30,300 nt of DNA from Kiritimatiellia bacterium (GTDB lineage: Bacteria > Verrucomicrobiota > Kiritimatiellia > RFP12 > UBA1067). The first letter of the stretch is position 1, and the number at the start of each line of letters is the position of its first letter. Under the pieces are notes generated by a model. It was not told where the DNA came from. It did no database searches and saw only the letters and a program-made list of their open reading frames with translations. Positions 8,601 through 16,977 of the stretch are shown here, one piece after another. The position numbers and the translations under genes were made by a program. The stretch covers positions 1-30,300 of the forward strand of contig JAFRBA010000099.1 of NCBI GenBank assembly GCA_017405115.1, written 5' to 3'.

Positions 8601-9969
8601 GCTCCTCGACAAACGGCTTCACCTTGCCGAAGAAGTAGTCGTAGTACTTCTCGTTGAAGACCTCGCCTGGCTTGCAGATGAGCACCATGTCCGTCGGCTT
8701 CTTCGGCTTCGGGACGACGTTGAGGATGTTGAAGCAGTTCATGCCGCGCTCGCGAGCATGGAGGAGATCGTCGATCTCGGGAAGCTCCGTGCGCGAAATG
8801 TCGTCCGGGTTTAGCCTGTGGTCGAGCATGATGTCCTGGGCCTCGCGCCGGAAGTGCTTCCAGTCCTTTCCGTACACTCGGCGCGTGTGGCAGTCCATCA
8901 GCGCAAAGGCATTCGGCATGATGAACCGTCGCGGCAGCGCGACGGAGGCCACCGAGACGCGCAGCGGCACGCGGCCCTTCTCGACGCCGCACTCCTTCAC
9001 GACGACATCGCCCGTGTAGTCGCCCGGCACGGCATTCGTCGCGGCGTAGACCGTGATCCACGCGCCTTGCGTGGAACACGCCCTCACGCGCATTGGCGCG
9101 GCCGGCAGAAGCACCTCCGGGAACCAGCGCTCGTGGTCGGGCAATGCGCACGGATGCGGCGAGAAGCCCGGTTCGCGCGCAAGATAGCCCTGGCGCTCCC
9201 ACTTGATCTCGCCAGCGAACGGCGTGCCGTCGGCCATCCGAAGGCGCGGCAGCTCGAGTTCGCATGCGGCCCACTCCGTGTCAGCCGGCATCGAGACTAG
9301 GACCTGGGCGCTCTCGCGCTCGTTGCGCGCCATCAGGATGGAAAGGCTTTTCTCGTCCGCCGTCCCCTTCGGAAACGTGAGAGGCGAGATCTTGCGAAGC
9401 GAATTGGCCGCCCAGACCTTCGGACAGCCATTCGGAATCGGCGACGTCATCGCGTCCGCGTGGGGCGTCGTCCGCACGGTCCGCGTCACGCGCTCGCCGT
9501 CCAGCGTATCCGTGAACTCGGCGACGGTGTTCTCGAACGGACGGTTCGAGTATTTCATGACGACGAAGGCCTCGTTCGTCCCGCTCCGGCGCTCAAGCGT
9601 GAAGTCGCGGAAGACGCATGTGCCGTCCGGCTTTCCCTTGCGGTTCCACTGGTTGCCGCGGAAGAGCGCGTTGACGTCTATGCGCTTCACCGGGTAGCCA
9701 GGCTTGAATACGCCGCGTGCCTGCTGCCAGTCGGTGCGCGTCCGGTCGAAATAGGCGCATCTTCCGTAAGTGTGCTCGCCGTTCTTGTAGTAGATGTCGA
9801 GCCAGATGCAGAAGTCGGCGACCTCCCTTGCCTCCGCCTTCGCCCAGCCGGTGAAGACGATTGGCGCGTTCGTCATCTCGTCCTCCTCGTACTTGAAGGA
9901 CTTCCAGACGCCAGACGTGAACGTCGCGCCGAACAAGCATGCCGCCAACGCAATAGAACCTGTCATCAT
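5626..9969 (-). CDS. Secreted giant: DUF4091 glycosidase-like domain + ~740-residue barrel module
   Basis: A 1447-residue protein with an N-terminal signal-type segment. Residues ~170-700 match the DUF4091 type of putative glycoside hydrolase: RNERESAQVLV opens it, YVYGFDERGP lies near the presumed active site, and QIRDGMEDYEFAVL ends it. Residues ~708-1447 form a second region: first a beta-sandwich, carbohydrate-binding-like part (to ~1000), then a probable (beta/alpha)8 barrel with DMEPWECQTWCFC...C (1171-1186), VVDYDYILDYG and a small C-terminal beta domain. The same second region ends the GH2 protein at 18314. It starts with a double ATG after AGGAGG and lies 10 nt downstream of the SGNH gene, so it is the last gene of the operon. 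The substrate is unknown; a role in glycan hydrolysis is inferred from domains and context. Confidence 0.82.
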   Translation of the reverse strand: MMTGSIALAACLFGATFTSGVWKSFKYEEDEMTNAPIVFTGWAKAEAREVADFCIWLDIYYKNGEHTYGRCAYFDRTRTDWQQARGVFKPGYPVKRIDVNALFRGNQWNRKGKPDGTCVFRDFTLERRSGTNEAFVVMKYSNRPFENTVAEFTDTLDGERVTRTVRTTPHADAMTSPIPNGCPKVWAANSLRKISPLTFPKGTADEKSLSILMARNERESAQVLVSMPADTEWAACELELPRLRMADGTPFAGEIKWERQGYLAREPGFSPHPCALPDHERWFPEVLLPAAPMRVRACSTQGAWITVYAATNAVPGDYTGDVVVKECGVEKGRVPLRVSVASVALPRRFIMPNAFALMDCHTRRVYGKDWKHFRREAQDIMLDHRLNPDDISRTELPEIDDLLHARERGMNCFNILNVVPKPKKPTDMVLICKPGEVFNEKYYDYFFGKVKPFVEELKRHGLDKDAYVYGFDERGPEFYDGIREFWERMQREIPGIPLMNTAKNYSNYAKGKRKGDESLLMGDWYCPVTWDHDFAVSEEIRRKTGKKVWWYVCCGPLFCAYESNPVERRIFGLQTWQVKADGFLYWMMNYWLTKTRLSEGDTYFPAYKTGHWAGNAGGGMLLFPGESHVLPTIRLAQIRDGMEDYEFAVLHDRIYGRDATMKIVERVSQFPGTGNLPGKEGPYDADPSTLLGVRGDLLKGIAGGDSGEWVEKFYPGLEAGGKVNFLEKGYLGKEPAIELVYASGLAKFGVARDVTTELKGVVDWTVSAHINGAGGSVAAAMEFFDAKGESLKLDTGRSYGPKAGVVGKENWDLATWRFTSPRKAVRASVHLLSTGKAPVRFAKVVVKSAQGVDTDEMPFDVEAWPVAWNPDWHGGEPDMVNFSDAPIPVTFALFGDQDEVKEPVFEIVMPEGLEIRDAFCANYHEYGREEPASASPETFAGVPCLRYRFTNPIAARCLKPRRDLDRLYGITMVIAPKGGVPERGDYVIGYRVACNGKKGLERTFKMKYQPLPKGLRRAPNFQVFTWTDQDRNFSRDGVYASSMKAFAAAGLTTKHRNGIYRPNRSYDQAQCASARASEIADRIKRDYPEAIISYELQDLWRPFNCRLTPELEKEVAAHMSKAIDAAQMHAGNICPSYFATSKKLHDHLRDNVIVADMKRFNVQDGDWVELDMEPWECQTWCFCDDCLKAFAAFHKLDHVPTIEEAKADPDKWADFRTAQSMESTKLLAEMIHEYNPKLLVVDYDYILDYGNEEAEKKFRRACAKDAFKNEKWLDGHLASYYHTIGKPAFDAIRNNVRYLKKPYYPMGGLIGYGSYLRPGEVLDDKQFRQLGLAALVNGCPGWAFYNGTCFDGRQIVAMMRVQDDAARYGHLPWGKVDGKSVPTCGNPLFAYASTVDADGQETVALFNYDRNEAITVRLNDRDYVVEPSDVLFVALPMAAAEHDASVG

Positions 9970-9979
9970 GCCATGCCTC

Positions 9980-12900
9980 CTATTTCATTTCACCGACAAG
10001 CAATATCGATCCAAACAGCAGGTCGTCCGTCTTGTATTTCTCGCGCGACGTACCCTGCAGCCGGTTCTTCACGTGATTCTTCGCCGGACTTTTGTCCGAC
10101 CGAACGATCTTCACCTCATGAAGGCCTTCCTCGCCGTCAAAGACCTTGAAGCTCCCAAGCCGGTAATAGGAAGAATAGCCGTCGAAACGCGACACGTCCC
10201 GAAGGCGCTTGCCGTCCACAGTAACCTCGGCGATGCCGCAGCCCGGCCCCAGAAGGTCGTAGATCGCGCAGGAACTTCCCTGGAACCGGAACTTCAGCTC
10301 GGCCCCGGCCCGTGCGGCTTTCCAGAGCCTGCCCGCCCGCGACGAGAAAATCGGCACCTGGTCCTGCTTCCCGTCAAGCGACTCGTTCCAGTTGCCGATC
10401 GTCAGTTTCTCAAGTGGCTCCCAGCCGTCGTCGAGCATCGACCGGTCGATCGGCACGATCTTGGCCCGTTCCATCTTCGGCGAGAAGCACGCCGTCGCGC
10501 CCTTGACCCGATGGTCCACGGGGGGGATGCCCTCCATCGCCTTCCAGAGCTCCGACAACTCGGCGGAGTAAATCATGTGGCCCGGGAGCGCCGGATGCAC
10601 GCCGTCCTTTGCAAAAAGCGTCTTCCCCTCCCGCTTCATCATATCGGCTGCCGCCGCATCCCGGTTCTTGACGTCCGGCGCCACGGCCGTATACGCCTCG
10701 CCCTTGCTCATGAGCAGCTTCCCCGCCCGGCACCGACGCGCCACCTCGACGCCCCAGTCAACGGACGGAATGCCGTAGTGCTGCGCCAGACGCTCCATCG
10801 CCTCCGCCGTCGGCTGACGTCGGCCGTCGAGATAGTGCTTCACGCTCGTGGCGGTCACGGTATAGACGAAGACGATGTCCGTCTCGGGATCGTTCGCCCA
10901 TATCTGGCGGACGATGCCGTCAAAATTGCGCAGCGTCCCCTCGAGATCCTTGGCGGAATCGTTCGTCGCGAACTCGACGAACACGAGATCCGGCCGCCGG
11001 GCGATCACGTCCTTGCCGACGCGGAATACGCCGAGTTCGGACCCCGTTCCGCCGATCGCCGCGTTGATCTCGCGGAACTTCGCCTGCGGATAGCGCTTCG
11101 CGAGCCATTCCTGCGTCAGCCGCCTCCAGCCGTCCATCTGCGTGATCGAGCCGCCAAGATAGGCGACGCCGACTTCCTTCCCGACACGAATCTTCGCCAT
11201 CACATGGCCGATGCCGTCACGCGGATTACGCGGCTTAAGTTCTCCGGCCGCCTGCGCCGTTACGCCATCTGGCGGTCCGTCCTTGAGCTGGTCGATCACA
11301 CGATAGAAGTGTATGTCGTCGACAAGCGTCGTCTCCTTCGGCTTGAACCCAATCGTCAGGAGTATCTTCTCGCAGTTATCCGGGATGCGGACGAACTTGG
11401 CGGCCTGGCACCAGCCGTCGGCGTCTGGCTCGGACAGCGGCATGCGGAAGAGGTTCTCCGTCCAGTTTACATGCCCGTAGCCCTTCAGGGGCGTCTGGAG
11501 GCGCACGAACTTTCCGTCGGGATTCCGGACGGACGCCGTCACGTAGTAGTATTCGCCGCACTTGACCTCGGAGGATGAAATGAGCACGCATGAATTCGTA
11601 CACCCCTCGCCTCGGAACGCGCCCTTTCCCCCATGCCCGGCGGTCATGTCGAAACCGATCCTGCCGTCGCCCTTGTTGCGGGACCATGCGCTGAAGTTCT
11701 TCGGCCAGAGCTTTCGGTCGGACACGAAATCGCCATGCCCCTCGAGCCGGCAGTCGCCGTTCTTGATGGCGTCGGGATACGTCTTGCCTGACTTGATTTC
11801 GGCGGCGACCCTGCGCCCGTAACCGTCGGGATCGACATTGGCCGCCATCACCTCCTTGAAGCCGGGGAAGCGGTCGAACCACGTATGGTCCGCGTCCATT
11901 CCCTTCCGCAGCTTGCGGCCCTGCCACCGGATGAACGGATGGCGTTCGGCGTAGAGCCACACGTACTCGTCGCTCGCGCGGAAGGCCTGCGCGAAGTTGC
12001 GCTCCATGTGCGCTGCGCGAGAGCCGTCCTTCGGCCCGCGGTAGTAGTTGACGTTGCTTGGCTTGTAGTGCGAATACATGTCGAGATATACCGGGAAGGC
12101 GGAGCGCATCACGGCATAGAACTTCGCGCGGTTTTCGGGCGCGACGAACTTTACCATCTGCGCGCGCTGCTCGTTGTAGTGGTAGTAGAACCCGTTGAAC
12201 TCGGACTCGTAGCGGTAGCCCGTCTCGTCGCCCTCGACGAGCTGGACGGTCTCCGGCATCGCGTCGAGGACGCCGTTCGCGAAGGCCGGCCACAAGTCGC
12301 GCATCCCCTTCATCTCGGCAATCGGATCCGACGCGTTCGCATAGTAGTTCCAGAAGCCGGGATCGATCATCATGAAGCGCAGGAAGAAGAGCTTCATGTT
12401 GGGGAATTCGGCGAACGCCTGCGCGAAGATCTGCCGCCCTCGCTTGCGCGCAAGTGCCGCCAGCTCCTCCCAGGAACGCGAGTCGCCGTCCTTGATGATG
12501 AACTGGTGGACGCCGAAATACTCCTCCTGGTCGCCCGAAAGTCCCGGGCACCCGGCCTCCCGCGCGGCCCAGGCAATCGCCCGCATGTGGGTGCCAATCA
12601 TCTCCCACATCGCGTCGTCCTCCCAGGGGATGTAGAAGGACGGCGCGCGGAAACAGCCTATGAAGAGCTCCTTGAACGCCTTGTGCTTGCGCAGCTCCTT
12701 CAAACGCGGCACTTCGCTCTTGAAGGCGTCAAGCGGCCATTTCCGCTTGTCGCGCATCACCATGTACGACATCGGCGCGCGACCGTCTATCGCATCGCCC
12801 GTGATTTCGATGCAGCAGCCGTCGGTCCCCACCTTGTCGTAGGCGTCTGCATTGGCCAGCATGTTGGACGTCGAGCACCAGCTGAACTCGTGGCATACAG

Positions 12901-13009
12901 ACAATATCTTCTTCCGGGGCAATCCCGGGTCATACGGCTTGAGCGCTTCGTCGGCGAAGGCCGCAACGGCGAAAAGAGCCGTCGCAGCCGCCAGCATTGT
13001 CAACTTCAT
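9980..13009 (-). CDS. Secreted putative glycosidase-like protein with C-terminal SGNH/GDSL esterase domain
   Basis: A 1009-residue exported protein; residues 1-19 form a signal peptide ending AFA. Residues ~30-400 look like an unassigned barrel rich in aromatic residues with acidic clusters (GDQEEY at 159-164, EGDETGY at 259-265). Residues ~430-575 look like a jelly-roll carbohydrate-binding domain. Residues ~595-830 are an SGNH hydrolase: S621 in LGGSIT, the GGTGS block at 653, N683 in FATND, and D802/H805 in DGVHP. A final beta domain follows. SGNH enzymes of this type remove acetyl or other acyl groups from sugars. Start is the ATG after GGGGAG; an upstream in-frame extension lacks a signal peptide and was discarded. 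It lies between the phosphoesterase (34 nt) and the DUF4091 gene (10 nt). Confidence 0.82.
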   Translation of the reverse strand: MKLTMLAAATALFAVAAFADEALKPYDPGLPRKKILSVCHEFSWCSTSNMLANADAYDKVGTDGCCIEITGDAIDGRAPMSYMVMRDKRKWPLDAFKSEVPRLKELRKHKAFKELFIGCFRAPSFYIPWEDDAMWEMIGTHMRAIAWAAREAGCPGLSGDQEEYFGVHQFIIKDGDSRSWEELAALARKRGRQIFAQAFAEFPNMKLFFLRFMMIDPGFWNYYANASDPIAEMKGMRDLWPAFANGVLDAMPETVQLVEGDETGYRYESEFNGFYYHYNEQRAQMVKFVAPENRAKFYAVMRSAFPVYLDMYSHYKPSNVNYYRGPKDGSRAAHMERNFAQAFRASDEYVWLYAERHPFIRWQGRKLRKGMDADHTWFDRFPGFKEVMAANVDPDGYGRRVAAEIKSGKTYPDAIKNGDCRLEGHGDFVSDRKLWPKNFSAWSRNKGDGRIGFDMTAGHGGKGAFRGEGCTNSCVLISSSEVKCGEYYYVTASVRNPDGKFVRLQTPLKGYGHVNWTENLFRMPLSEPDADGWCQAAKFVRIPDNCEKILLTIGFKPKETTLVDDIHFYRVIDQLKDGPPDGVTAQAAGELKPRNPRDGIGHVMAKIRVGKEVGVAYLGGSITQMDGWRRLTQEWLAKRYPQAKFREINAAIGGTGSELGVFRVGKDVIARRPDLVFVEFATNDSAKDLEGTLRNFDGIVRQIWANDPETDIVFVYTVTATSVKHYLDGRRQPTAEAMERLAQHYGIPSVDWGVEVARRCRAGKLLMSKGEAYTAVAPDVKNRDAAAADMMKREGKTLFAKDGVHPALPGHMIYSAELSELWKAMEGIPPVDHRVKGATACFSPKMERAKIVPIDRSMLDDGWEPLEKLTIGNWNESLDGKQDQVPIFSSRAGRLWKAARAGAELKFRFQGSSCAIYDLLGPGCGIAEVTVDGKRLRDVSRFDGYSSYYRLGSFKVFDGEEGLHEVKIVRSDKSPAKNHVKNRLQGTSREKYKTDDLLFGSILLVGEMK

Positions 13010-13043
13010 AACAGACGTTCTCCCCTTGGATTTGCAATCCGGT

Positions 13044-14690
13044 TCACGAACGATTCGACTCTGAACCATCCGCCAGATACCTGAGATTCGAGAACTTGAC
13101 AGACAATGGCCTTTCCCCGCCCTGGAACGAAAACTCATAGCGCTTGGCGGTGCTGACCTTGGCAAGATGGAAACCGTAGGTGAGCTTGGTGTGCCCGAGG
13201 GGCGTTGACACGCGCGCCGCCCACCAGAAGTCGCACGGCTTCACGCCAATCGAGACTGGCTGCGCACCAGGCTGGTTGAACTCCGCGTCGACGAATATCT
13301 TCACGTCCTTTCCGTCCACCTCGGGCGGAAACGCCGGCAGGCGGTACGCCTTGTCCGTCAGCTCTCCGCGCCAGACGACCTTGAACGTGTCCGTCGGCGC
13401 CGTGCCGCGCCACACGAGCGGCTTGCCCTCGCCGCCCCAGAAATCGCAGGGCGTTGCCGTCAGTTCGATCTTCTCGCCGGGCTCGAAGAATGCCGCGTCG
13501 AGGATCGCGACAACCTGCTTCGCGCGCTTCGGCGGATCCCTCCAGAATTCCCCGCGGATGTCGTGATGCAGGATGGGGACGCGTGCGTCGTCCGCGCCGA
13601 AGCGATACGCCTCGACCCGGTAATGACGAGTGAAGCGGCTGCCTGTCACGGGGATGTCCACGCGCAGCTTTACGCCGCGCTCGGAGACCCTTGCGCCGGC
13701 CATCGTCACGGTCGAGACCGCAAGTGCCGCGCCAGGCGGGAAATCGGCCGGCCTGTGCCGGGCACGCATGTTCTCGTGCGAGTAGAACGGCTTCTTCGGA
13801 TCGTACGGCCACGTGATGGTCCACGGCTCGTCCGCCCCGATTTCCGCGCCGGTGTCAATCGAATAGCGGCGGAATACGGCGTGGCCGGAGAACACCTCCA
13901 GCACAAGCACAGACCTGTTCTGTCCCGTCTCTCGATGCGCGGCACCAGTGTAGTTCTCGCTGAAATACGTGAGGCAACCGGCGCTCACCGACGTGAATGC
14001 GCCCTGATGGATGTTCTGCTCGTTGTAGAGCGATCCGTGTGCATGCCCGGTGATGTGCACGACCTGGGGATACTTCGACAAAAGTTTCCGCCGCTCTCCG
14101 TCGCCCCAGATTGCCGAGTTCTCCGTCGTACGCGACGCCGGATGGTGGTCGAAGATGAAGACGGGCTTTCCAGGCGTCTTCTGGCAGGCGTCCGCAACCA
14201 TCTGCTCGTACCGCGCGAAGTCAACCGCCGCGGGAATGATCAGGAACTCGAAGCCCGCCATCGAAAAACGGTCGTAGGCCTCATGCGTAATCTGCAGCTT
14301 CTCCTTTAGAAGCGCATAGTTGCCAATCCCCTTCTTGTCCGTATCGCCTGGCATGTCGATGCGATCGTGCCCTGCATAGACCCAGACCTCCCGTGGGGCG
14401 GTCTTCGGATCGTCGAATACGCGCGTCCGCAGCAAGCAGACTTCTTCGTACCACTTCGGCAGAAAGCGATCCGCGATGTCGCCGCAGTTTGCGATTACAG
14501 CGCATCCCTGCTTCTTGAACAGATTCCACGCCTTCTCGACGCGTTCGACGCCCTTCACGTCCCGCCGCCCGAAATGCGTATCCGTCGTAATGCCGACCTT
14601 GAAAAGCGGCTTTTCGTCCTCCGCAAGGAGCCGCGGGGCGACAGTCGCCGCCCCAAGCCCCAGCAGAAATCCCTTGCGTGTAGCGTTCAT
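13044..14690 (-). CDS. Secreted calcineurin-like metallophosphoesterase
   Basis: A 548-residue protein with an N-terminal export signal (RKGFLLGLGAATVAPRLLA, resembling a Tat/Sec leader but with RK rather than RR). Metal-binding blocks are in the normal order: DTH (37-39), GDIAD (70-74), AGHDR in place of the usual GNHD/E, DHHP, and GHAHG. The C-terminal ~270 residues are beta-rich and may bind the substrate or the cell surface. The enzyme probably hydrolyses a phosphate ester outside the cytoplasm; the natural substrate is unknown. The ATG at 14690 is chosen because GAGG is 5 nt upstream; an in-frame GTG lies two codons earlier. It is 12 nt downstream of the beta-helix gene in the operon. 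The histidine for asparagine change in the third block is unusual. Confidence 0.85.
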   Translation of the reverse strand: MNATRKGFLLGLGAATVAPRLLAEDEKPLFKVGITTDTHFGRRDVKGVERVEKAWNLFKKQGCAVIANCGDIADRFLPKWYEEVCLLRTRVFDDPKTAPREVWVYAGHDRIDMPGDTDKKGIGNYALLKEKLQITHEAYDRFSMAGFEFLIIPAAVDFARYEQMVADACQKTPGKPVFIFDHHPASRTTENSAIWGDGERRKLLSKYPQVVHITGHAHGSLYNEQNIHQGAFTSVSAGCLTYFSENYTGAAHRETGQNRSVLVLEVFSGHAVFRRYSIDTGAEIGADEPWTITWPYDPKKPFYSHENMRARHRPADFPPGAALAVSTVTMAGARVSERGVKLRVDIPVTGSRFTRHYRVEAYRFGADDARVPILHHDIRGEFWRDPPKRAKQVVAILDAAFFEPGEKIELTATPCDFWGGEGKPLVWRGTAPTDTFKVVWRGELTDKAYRLPAFPPEVDGKDVKIFVDAEFNQPGAQPVSIGVKPCDFWWAARVSTPLGHTKLTYGFHLAKVSTAKRYEFSFQGGERPLSVKFSNLRYLADGSESNRS

Positions 14691-14702
14691 ATGCACCTCA
14701 GC

Positions 14703-16961
14703 TTATAAAACTATCAAAATGCTGCCAGCCTTTTCGATCGCGACCTCATAGGTTCGGGAGCCGTCGCCGTTAGTGCGCCAGCCCTTGGCGGTCACCTTGC
14801 GCCTGGAGTACCGTTCGGGCAGCGCAAATGTCGGCGCGGCGGCCGTGGCAGAGATCGTGCAGATGCCAAGCGTCTCGTTGTCGGACGCAAGCTCGCCATC
14901 GAAGGCAACTTGAACTGCCGCGTCGGAGGAGAACGGCGTCTCCCACTTGACGTTGCGCGCTCCGTACGTCTTGAGGTCGCCCGTCGCCCCGACGTCGACG
15001 ACAAGCGTCACGCCGTTTGTAAAGGAGACCGCAAGGCCGTTGACCGCGTCCACTGCGGCAACCTTGAGCGACCCTTCCACAATCCTGAGCTCGTTGGTGC
15101 CCGCGAACGGCGTGTTGGTCTGCACCGTGTCTGCAAGGAACTGCGGCGCCTCGTTGCCAAGGACAAGAGCGCCGGCACCGTACTTCACCAAGGCGCCGCC
15201 ATACGTCATCCCCTCGCCGATCGTCAGCGTCTTGCCGTTCGCCACGTCAAACACGACGCCCTCCTGGACGAGAACGCCGCGTGTCGCGTTCGTCATCGAC
15301 ACGTCGGACGATACGCGGACATAAGGGAAATGATTGAACATGACGGATTTCCAGGCGTTTGCCCCCGAATAGTCGCCGCCGAACGTGAACTGGCCGCCTA
15401 TCTCGATGACATACTTGTCCGGGCGATCTGACGGATCCCAGGCGTCTCCGTTACTAAGGGAAAAGTTATAGTCGCCGGAGAAGCCGGAATCGTCTCCAAA
15501 CAAACCCAGTCCAAATTTTGAATCCACATGCAACCTTTCAGTGCCAATGATCGTTCCTGTTCCCGAGATGGTTCCATAAAGGTGCAACCGTTTGGAATTC
15601 CACCCGTAGAAATTGCACGTCCCGCCGAAAATCCGAATTGGCGCATAGAGACGATGCGGTTTATCGTCGCTGATGCCAGAGGCCCGAAGCGAGCTGTCAC
15701 CGACCAAATCGACCCCCGCCAGATAAAGATAGTAGGCTTCGCACCGCAGCGTGTTGTTCTTCATCGTGAGATGCGTGCCAGTGCGCTTAATCGTTCCATA
15801 CGCGCGGAATGTAGTGACAACCGTCGAGGCCACGTCACCTTCGAAGTCTGCGCTCGGCACTACGCCCGACGCCCATGCATCCGCAACCGACAGCACATCC
15901 GTGTTAGGGCCACTGTCGGTCGCCTTGATCAAGATCTCTATCGGATCCCAGGCAACACGCACGTCCTTCGTACCGTCCCCGCAGTCAATGATCTCCAAAT
16001 GCGCATTTTTCGGAAGATCGCCCCATGGCTCCATAAACGTCACGGCGACAGACGTCACGTCCGGCGCATTCGCAGCCGCAACACCGGAAAGCTTGGCGAT
16101 ACGATAGCCATTCGTGCCGAGAGCCGTAGAAGTGAACGCGAAGCTCTCTCCGAAGGAGATCGCGTTCGTCACGTTGAAATAGGCGCAGTCGTTCCACGTG
16201 GTCGCCAGGCGAAGCTCTGCCCCGTCCTCGAACGCAAGCGATCCAACCGTGTACGAACCAGACTTCTTGGTCACCTCAAGAATTGTATTTGCGCAAACGG
16301 TAATCTTTCCCGGGATGTCGGTCTTCGAAGGCGCAAAGTAAAAGCGCAAACCGCGAAAAGCAACCTCTCCTTCGTACGCGCTCATGTCCATCGTAACATT
16401 GTGCGTATCACCAAACTGATTGCTCCGCTGGTAGACATTCTCTGTCCCAACATACAGAAACGCCGTCGGGCCACCGATAAGGTTGGGCTTGTAGTTAAAC
16501 GTGCGACCGCCAAACAGGAACGTTTGCCATATTGACGGGCTGGCTGCCGTGCCCTCGACGGTCAGATTGCCGGCGACCGTCAACGACGTCGACTGAGCGA
16601 GTATCCCGCCAGGACAAAGAATGAGATCGTTCACCGTATAGGTCGCACTCGCCTTCGTATAGCGCAAGGTGCCCGCAACAGCCAAGCTCGCGCCTGCAAA
16701 TGTAGCATTCCCGTCCGCAGCATTAGCCGTCTTGCCCGCCGGCACAAAATACTGCTGACCCGCCTGCGCCGTGGTCTTGGCCGCATCCGGATCGGCCGGA
16801 TCGACCCAGCAGGCCGCCGTAAAGCAAGTCTGCCTGTCGGCCCCCGTGTACTGGTACCATGTCGAATAGTCGGTGGCATTGGCGTTCAGCCAGCACACGA
16901 CTGCAATCGCCGCAAAAACGGCAGACTTCAGGCATTTCACCTTTTTGTCCTTTCTTTTCAT
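14703..16961 (-). CDS. Secreted beta-helix protein with autotransporter-associated beta-strand repeat
   Basis: A 752-residue exported protein with a basic N-terminus, a hydrophobic core (AVFAAIAVVCW) and a likely cleavage after NANA. The body is rich in G, T, N, S and V with many short strand-turn units, as in a right-handed beta-helix. The segment GALVKYGAGALVLG at ~590-603 matches the autotransporter-associated beta-strand repeat (PATR). No outer-membrane barrel is seen at the C-terminus, which ends in a short hydrophobic stretch. Such proteins are abundant in Kiritimatiellae and Verrucomicrobia; adhesion or glycan binding is likely but unproven. The start ATG has no strong Shine-Dalgarno sequence and sits 16 nt after the stop of the sialidase-like gene, so translational coupling is likely. 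Confidence 0.75.
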   Translation of the reverse strand: MKRKDKKVKCLKSAVFAAIAVVCWLNANATDYSTWYQYTGADRQTCFTAACWVDPADPDAAKTTAQAGQQYFVPAGKTANAADGNATFAGASLAVAGTLRYTKASATYTVNDLILCPGGILAQSTSLTVAGNLTVEGTAASPSIWQTFLFGGRTFNYKPNLIGGPTAFLYVGTENVYQRSNQFGDTHNVTMDMSAYEGEVAFRGLRFYFAPSKTDIPGKITVCANTILEVTKKSGSYTVGSLAFEDGAELRLATTWNDCAYFNVTNAISFGESFAFTSTALGTNGYRIAKLSGVAAANAPDVTSVAVTFMEPWGDLPKNAHLEIIDCGDGTKDVRVAWDPIEILIKATDSGPNTDVLSVADAWASGVVPSADFEGDVASTVVTTFRAYGTIKRTGTHLTMKNNTLRCEAYYLYLAGVDLVGDSSLRASGISDDKPHRLYAPIRIFGGTCNFYGWNSKRLHLYGTISGTGTIIGTERLHVDSKFGLGLFGDDSGFSGDYNFSLSNGDAWDPSDRPDKYVIEIGGQFTFGGDYSGANAWKSVMFNHFPYVRVSSDVSMTNATRGVLVQEGVVFDVANGKTLTIGEGMTYGGALVKYGAGALVLGNEAPQFLADTVQTNTPFAGTNELRIVEGSLKVAAVDAVNGLAVSFTNGVTLVVDVGATGDLKTYGARNVKWETPFSSDAAVQVAFDGELASDNETLGICTISATAAAPTFALPERYSRRKVTAKGWRTNGDGSRTYEVAIEKAGSILIVL

Positions 16962-16977
16962 TGGTGTTTACATTGTT

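Noticed and set aside
5860..8814. Long plus-strand open frame (984 codons) opposite the DUF4091 gene, and similar ones at 9794-11578 and 20138-21973
   Set aside because: They are antisense frames of GC-rich real genes, with arginine- and valine-rich sequence, no domains and no ribosome sites.
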